Below are positions 60,058 through 64,000 of a stretch of DNA of 64,000 nt, piece by piece; within the stretch, counting starts at the first letter, position 1, and each line of letters begins with the position of its first letter. The stretch lies in contig NZ_OZ242344.1 of assembly GCF_965208485.1 (NCBI RefSeq), positions 2,046,001 to 2,110,000 on the forward strand, in the 5' to 3' direction. The DNA comes from Poriferisodalis sp965208485. Lineage in GTDB: Bacteria > Actinomycetota > Acidimicrobiia > Acidimicrobiales > Poriferisodalaceae. A model generated the notes under the pieces. That model was not told the origin of the DNA, did no database searches, and saw nothing but the letters and a program-made list of their open reading frames with translations. The translations under genes and the position numbers were made by a program.

Positions 60058-61350
60058 CTATTCCGGTGTCTCCGCGGCGATCTGCTCGCAGGTGCTCGCG
60101 CGGATGTCGATTTCGGCGATGTGTTCCTCAACGCTGCCCCGGTCGCACTCGACGGCCGGAAGGGCAGCGGCGGCGTCCTTGAGGGCTGACGGCAGCGCGT
60201 CTGCGAGTTCGGCTGCGCGTTCGCAGATCTCTGATCGTGGTCGCCCGAGCTTGGCAGCGAGCCCAGCCAGCCCTTCGGGTCTGTCGCAGTCGCTGACTCT
60301 TGTGCCAGTCCCCATGCTCATGGCCATCGGCACGTCGCCGGTTCTCATGCCGCGTCTGAACGGCAGCCAGCTACACGAGTCGTAGAGCGGCGCGAGATGC
60401 ACGCTTCCGGCGTCGTCGAACATCCAGCTGTAGTTCTTGGCATGAGCGTCGCTGTCAACGACGAGCCAGCGGTAGAGAAGCATGTCGCGCAAGCGGTCCA
60501 CATTGCCCGACGTCGCCGGACCGCCGCTCTGGGCTATGCGCCGCAGGTCAGCTACTCCGGGTCCGCCGAGGTTCTCGTACTTCTCGGACTGGGACTTGCC
60601 GAGAGCTTGACATGAGTCCTCTTGATGAATGCGACCCATGCCGTTGCTTGAGCGGTCAAATCGCTCGACGATGATCGCTTGCCTGCCGCCGAAGTCCGCG
60701 ACCTCCGTTCTCGCTGCCGGAATGCCAAGTCGCCTGGCTGTGCTCATCGTCAGGTGTTCAAACACACATTCGTCCGGATAGTCAGAGCGTGCTGCCTTGA
60801 TGATGTGAGTGGTGGGCAGGCTGCCCCATGTGCGCTCCCAGGATCCATTTCGGGCGCGCCTCAAAGCGATCTTCGGCTGCATGCCGGCAAGACTGAAGGT
60901 GACCGGAAACGCAGATCCGGTCGTGTCCATGACTGGCGGCAGAACGGGATAAGCGCCGAGCCACGCCGCAATCTCCGAGTCGGTGATCGGCGTCGAGCCA
61001 CCTTGTCTGCTCAACAGGTCGCCCAGCCGATCAGGCAGGCAGAACTGCACTGCGCCAGCGCAGTCCGCCCCCATGGGGGTCTCCAGCAGTCTCAGCGGAT
61101 CGCGCCCAGACATCTTGTACTCGGACCGCAAGTAGGTCAGCACGTTGTCGTCGTCGGGAAGAAGGTTCAGCAGCCACCTGCGCACTTCCTCGCCTCGCAC
61201 CATTGGGTTGCTGAGAGGGAATCTTGCCGACAGCGGCGTCGCCGACTGCCGGATGTACTCACGCCTGTACTCGAGAGCGGCTTGCCTGCCTCGGAACTCG
61301 ACATTCGCAGCGTGAGCGCCATTGAGCACGACGCACAACGTGCTGCTCAT
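60058..61350 (-). CDS. HipA-type serine/threonine kinase toxin
   Basis: Predicted 430-aa kinase. LSNPMVRGEEVRRWLLNLLP is the N-terminal HipA piece. The kinase core follows: FSLAGMQPKIALRRARNGSW (ATP loop/Lys), THIIKAARSDYPDECVFEHL, AIIVERFDRSSN, DSCQALGKSQSEKYENLGGP, LLYRWLVVDSDAHAKNYSWM (catalytic DSDAHAKN) and HLAPLYDSCSW (metal Asp). HipA kinases phosphorylate a tRNA synthetase, classically GltX, and cause dormancy. ATG 61350 overlaps the hipB stop as ATGA; the longer upstream frame is a shadow. The stop lies three bases from the ISL3 element end, so the native 3' end may be slightly altered. Confidence 0.9.
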   Translation of the reverse strand: MSSTLCVVLNGAHAANVEFRGRQAALEYRREYIRQSATPLSARFPLSNPMVRGEEVRRWLLNLLPDDDNVLTYLRSEYKMSGRDPLRLLETPMGADCAGAVQFCLPDRLGDLLSRQGGSTPITDSEIAAWLGAYPVLPPVMDTTGSAFPVTFSLAGMQPKIALRRARNGSWERTWGSLPTTHIIKAARSDYPDECVFEHLTMSTARRLGIPAARTEVADFGGRQAIIVERFDRSSNGMGRIHQEDSCQALGKSQSEKYENLGGPGVADLRRIAQSGGPATSGNVDRLRDMLLYRWLVVDSDAHAKNYSWMFDDAGSVHLAPLYDSCSWLPFRRGMRTGDVPMAMSMGTGTRVSDCDRPEGLAGLAAKLGRPRSEICERAAELADALPSALKDAAAALPAVECDRGSVEEHIAEIDIRASTCEQIAAETPE

Positions 61351-61625
61351 GGGTCTTGGGCGAACGAGTCGATGTGTGCCCCGAGATCCAAGAGCGGCCC
61401 TCTGCGGGGCGCGACGCTCAAGGTGTGGCCCAGACAGCCCAAGACTCCCATGATCTTGCCGACCTCCGCAGTCGCCTTGCCGTTCTCGACCTCGGAGAGC
61501 CACTTCGCGGACACGCCAGCGGCATCAGCCAGCTGCGCTTGGGTCATGTCCCTGGCCTTGCGATGACCGCGGATGGCCCGCCCGAGGTCAAACGGGTTGG
61601 GCACCGAGACGGCGTTCGAGTCCAT
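61347..61625 (-). CDS. HipB-type HTH antitoxin
   Basis: Predicted 92-aa protein: DLGRAIRGHRKARDMTQAQL, ADAAGVSAKWLSEVENGKAT (HTH_XRE recognition helix) and EVGKIMGVLGCLGHTLSVAP. It should bind and inactivate HipA and repress the operon. ATG 61625 was preferred over 61661 because a promoter -10 ends six bases upstream of it, implying a leaderless transcript. Four-base overlap with hipA. Confidence 0.88.
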   Translation of the reverse strand: MDSNAVSVPNPFDLGRAIRGHRKARDMTQAQLADAAGVSAKWLSEVENGKATAEVGKIMGVLGCLGHTLSVAPRRGPLLDLGAHIDSFAQDP

Positions 61626-61631
61626 GGCGAC

Positions 61632-61661
61632 AATATACCACCGTTCGTACTTATTTCGCAA
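61632..61661 (-). promoter_or_regulatory. hipBA promoter
   Basis: Minus strand TTGCGA (61661-61656), 18-bp spacer, TATATT (61637-61632), then six bases to the hipB ATG. Strong match and consistent with leaderless translation. Confidence 0.55.
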
Positions 61662-61675
61662 TATGTCTGAACGGT
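61640..61675. promoter_or_regulatory. Candidate HipB operator
   Basis: Inverted repeat ACCGTTC (61640-61646) and GAACGGT (61669-61675) with a 22-bp centre covering the -35 and spacer of the promoter, well placed for autorepression by HipB. Confidence 0.45.
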
Positions 61676-61797
61676 TATGCAGCGTTCAGCCCTGCTGTAC
61701 GATCAGCACTCGGCTTGCCCCAATCGGGTCACACTATCCCGCCAACCAGTATCGGCCGAAAGCTGAGGCGCCCAATAGCCGCTGAGGTTCACTGCCG

Positions 61798-62433
61798 ACC
61801 CTCGTCGGCGAGCTGGCCGGGCGCAACATCGGCTATGCCGTGTCGGCGCGCTCCTCGCTGGCCGTCACAGCGGCGGTCCGCAGCGCACTGGGGGAGCCGA
61901 GCCTGTGCCACGACGTCCCCGACCGCCCAAAGCAGCGCCGCGGCCGCGCTCAGGTCGCGGACCTCGCCGACCTCTCAGGCTGGCCGCCCCGCACGCGGCT
62001 GGTGGTGCGCCGAGAGCCCCGCCACCCCGGCGCGCAGCGCAGCCTGTTCGCGAGCGAGAACTTCCGCTGATGGGGATTCCTCGCCGACCAAGCCGGCCAC
62101 CCGACCCGGCTCGGCCGCCTGATGCGCAAACACGCCGACACCGAGGACGCCATCGCACGCCTCAACCACAGCGGCCTAGCGCGCGTGCCCTTCGCCGACT
62201 GGCACGCCAACAGCACACGGGCCGCCCTGCGCGCCCTCAGCTCGATGCTCGTGGGCTGGTTCCAAAACACCTGCCTCACCTGCCCGCTGCGACGCGCAGC
62301 GCCCAAACGGCTCCGCCGGCAACTCTGGCACCTGCCCGCTGCGGTGTGCCGCAGCGCACGACGCGTCCTTTTGCGGCTGCCCCAACAGCACCCAGGCGCC
62401 AAAGCGCTGCTCGCCATCGCCCACCCCCACTGA
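61798..62433 (+). pseudogene. IS1380-family transposase relic
   Basis: C-terminal half only: GELAGRNIGYAVSARSSLAV, DLSGWPPRTRLVVRREPRHP, FASENFR, then an in-frame TGA at 62068, then WGFLADQAGHPTRLGRLMRK, HADTEDAIARLNHSGLARVP and a C-terminal RLPQQHPGAKALLAIAHPH. The N-terminus with the first catalytic residues is absent. It differs from the intact element at 21573. Confidence 0.78.
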
Positions 62434-62579
62434 CACAACATCCCCCCGCACCCCGAACCGGCGCCCACCCGCCCCGGCGGGCCAGCCCCCACACGCCCCA
62501 CAGCCACACCGGCAACGCCCGCAATGGCGACCGTCGCAGCGATCCGCAGCCTCATCTCAACGTCGCCTGCGGCGAGGCT
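62434..62579. other. GC-rich spacer, nothing recognised
   Basis: C-rich sequence between the IS1380 relic and the gene ending at 62580. No gene, clear hairpin or terminal repeat was seen. Confidence 0.4.
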
Positions 62580-63278
62580 TCAATCCGCTGCCGACGTCGC
62601 GGGCTCCGGCGCACGATCGTCGCTGGCTGCGGCAGTTGCCCGCGGCCAGGCTCGAGCTGCCGCGGCGAGGCCCTCGATGAGCGCCTCGTGATGGGGCACG
62701 CGTCCGGGACCGCGGAATCCTGTCCACATCGGGCTCTTGCCGCGGATGCGCGGCGGCAGCTCGATCTGGACGCCGCCGCTGCGAGGCAGGTTGCACGGGT
62801 TGCGCGGGTGCTGGCCAGCCAGTGACTTGGGGATGTCGTCGAGACGGTGGAGGATCTCGTAGTGCGGCAGCCGTCCGATCAGGTGCACCGCGACATGGGC
62901 TGCGAGCGTCCGGTTGCGACCGCCCAGCAGCACCGCCCGCAGCAGCCGGGGGCTGCCGAAGCCGTGCACCGCCACCACGACATCGACGTGATCGAGGAAT
63001 TGGCGCAAGACCGGCGAGTCGGCTGGATCGAAGCAGTGACTGGGCAGATGCCACTGATCGTCGGGACCCTGCAGGCAGGCATACACCGAGGCGCCGCTGC
63101 GCTCGGCGGCGGTCATGGCGATGTCGTCGGTCACCTCTTCGAGCCAGCCGCCGTGAAACGCCATGAACCCGAAACACGAACGCAGCTGCAGCACCTCGCT
63201 CACTCCGGGTCGCCCGAGCAGTTCGGCGAAGGGCCGCTCAGCGTCGAGCAGCGTGCGGTCCTTCAGGTGCAGTGCCAC
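62580..63278 (-). CDS. Poly-gamma-glutamate hydrolase family protein
   Basis: Predicted 232-aa protein. It has FGFMAFHGGWLEEVTDDIAM (HGG and Glu metal ligands), VVVAVHGFGSPRLLRAVLLG, and near the end NPCNLPRSGGVQIELPPRIR, the pattern of phage-type poly-gamma-glutamate hydrolases, which are zinc carboxypeptidase-like amidases. No signal peptide is visible. It lies seven bases after the CcdA-like gene, probably in the same transcript. The real substrate is unknown; no capsule genes are in view. The Ala-rich last 25 residues are probably disordered. Confidence 0.8.
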   Translation of the reverse strand: MALHLKDRTLLDAERPFAELLGRPGVSEVLQLRSCFGFMAFHGGWLEEVTDDIAMTAAERSGASVYACLQGPDDQWHLPSHCFDPADSPVLRQFLDHVDVVVAVHGFGSPRLLRAVLLGGRNRTLAAHVAVHLIGRLPHYEILHRLDDIPKSLAGQHPRNPCNLPRSGGVQIELPPRIRGKSPMWTGFRGPGRVPHHEALIEGLAAAARAWPRATAAASDDRAPEPATSAAD

Positions 63279-63284
63279 AAGGGT

Positions 63285-64000
63285 TCAGTTCAGCATCTCT
63301 GCGGCACTGCCTGCACGTTCTGCAGCTGGGTCCGGCTTTGGCGGTTCGCCGTCGTCGCCCGCTGGAGCCGTATCGCTGCGGCGGCCCGTCGCCAGCATCG
63401 CCATGAGACCGATGGCAAGCACGATGCTCATGATGAGCCCGAGCCGCACGCCGCCGACCGAGGCCACCCAATTGCTCAGGTTGCTGCTCCAGCGTTCCAC
63501 GGTCACGACCAGCCCGTCGCCACCGCGATCGGTCAGATCGATGAACCAGTACCAGATGGTGAACGCACCGGCGGCGATCATGAGCACCGCTGCGATGGTG
63601 TCGGTGTAGCGCATGAGCACCCGTAGCTTGCTCAGCAGCCAGCCACGAGCCAGCGCCAAGCTGACCGCCAGCGATGTCAGCACCATGCCCATGCCCAGCG
63701 CGTACAGCACGAACGACACGATGCCGCCGACGAAGCTGTCGTCGCCGGCTGAAGCCGTGACCACGACAAGGAACGTGGCCAGCCCGCAGGACACCGACGC
63801 GATGGCGTAGCTGACGCCGAACAGGAACAGCGAGCGCACATCGCGGCCCCCCGCCCCGCGCTCGAACTTCGGCAGGTACGCGGTCAAGCGGAACCCGGCG
63901 AGAATCGCGATGCCGAGCGCGATGAGTCCCGCACCGATGACGATGGCCGCCCAGGGGACGTAGTCCCGCAGCGCACTCAGGCCCGCCGACAAGGCGATGC
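63285..64000 (-). CDS. CcdA/DsbD-type thiol-redox membrane protein, 5' end outside window
   Basis: The C-terminal two thirds of a six-helix transporter: helices around PWAAIVIGAGLIALGIAIL, then FLFGVSYAIASVSCGLATFL with the conserved Cys (SCG), then GIVSFVLYALGMGMVLTSLA and two later helices, followed by a Pro/Asp-rich cytoplasmic tail. The first helices with the partner Cys lie beyond base 64000; the frame is open to the edge. CcdA proteins pass electrons across the membrane for cytochrome c maturation and disulfide reduction, which fits the SURF1 gene elsewhere in the window only loosely. Confidence 0.8.
   Translation of the reverse strand, partial: IALSAGLSALRDYVPWAAIVIGAGLIALGIAILAGFRLTAYLPKFERGAGGRDVRSLFLFGVSYAIASVSCGLATFLVVVTASAGDDSFVGGIVSFVLYALGMGMVLTSLAVSLALARGWLLSKLRVLMRYTDTIAAVLMIAAGAFTIWYWFIDLTDRGGDGLVVTVERWSSNLSNWVASVGGVRLGLIMSIVLAIGLMAMLATGRRSDTAPAGDDGEPPKPDPAAERAGSAAEMLN

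Noticed and set aside
1..64000. tRNA and rRNA genes
   Set aside because: A visual scan for T-loop and 16S/23S signatures gave nothing convincing; a covariance-model scan was not possible.

Overview
The window is high-GC, gene-dense DNA with actinobacterial character: many GTG starts, 4-nt start/stop overlaps, apparently leaderless TA genes, serS, xseAB, aroC, PAC2, SURF1 and a Mg-chelatase-like ATPase/VWA pair. The mix fits an Acidimicrobiia-like actinobacterium, but no marker gene proves this. No rRNA, tRNA or CRISPR array was seen by eye.

Layout. (1) 1-14.3 kb, minus strand: a giant secreted mosaic protein (LRR, Calx-beta, SGNH esterase, cadherin-like, RTX) is followed by a tandem array in which seven RDD-family membrane proteins alternate with RTX-repeat genes that look like copies of the giant protein's C-terminus. 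Most junctions are ATGA/GTGA overlaps. (2) 14.5-21.5 kb, minus strand: a catabolic block of SDR, a deleted enoyl-CoA hydratase, RidA, a fused hydantoinase/oxoprolinase and an acyl-CoA dehydrogenase. (3) 21.5-30.4 kb: an insertion-sequence island. An IS1380 element, an IS3 remnant split by an ISL3 element, a second identical ISL3 copy, an IS110 element and an IS30 scrap surround a lower-GC two-gene cassette (a secreted protein plus an HExxH lipoprotein). (4) 30.8-33.4 kb: a secreted FnIII protein with a C14 tract just upstream of its start. (5) 33.5-46.7 kb: housekeeping genes (xseA-xseB, S9 peptidase, SURF1, PatB-like lyase, TauE/SafE, aroC, HTH-nucleotidyltransferase, PAC2, a VapBC pair), interrupted by MITE-like elements, IS3 relics and a 919-bp near-identical duplication of the tauE/aroC junction. 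(6) 47.3-51 kb: MoxR/ChlI-type ATPase plus VWA protein, whose start region is a triplicated 60-bp repeat. (7) 51-55.3 kb: a decayed IS1595-type transposase coupled to an adenine methylase, thiolase, nicotinamidase and D-aminoacylase relics, a chorismate mutase and a second VapBC pair. (8) 55.3-64 kb: a NCS2-type permease with a C-terminal ATPase-like domain, serS, an ISL3 relic, a HipBA pair with a readable promoter and operator, an IS1380 relic, a poly-gamma-glutamate hydrolase-like protein and a CcdA-like protein cut by the right edge.

The strongest candidate for an undescribed system is the RDD/RTX array. It reads as one translationally coupled unit that pairs small four-helix-type membrane proteins with calcium-binding repeat proteins, apparently grown by repeated duplication of the end of the large surface esterase gene. 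The secreted-protein/metalloprotease cassette between the two ISL3 copies is the second candidate.
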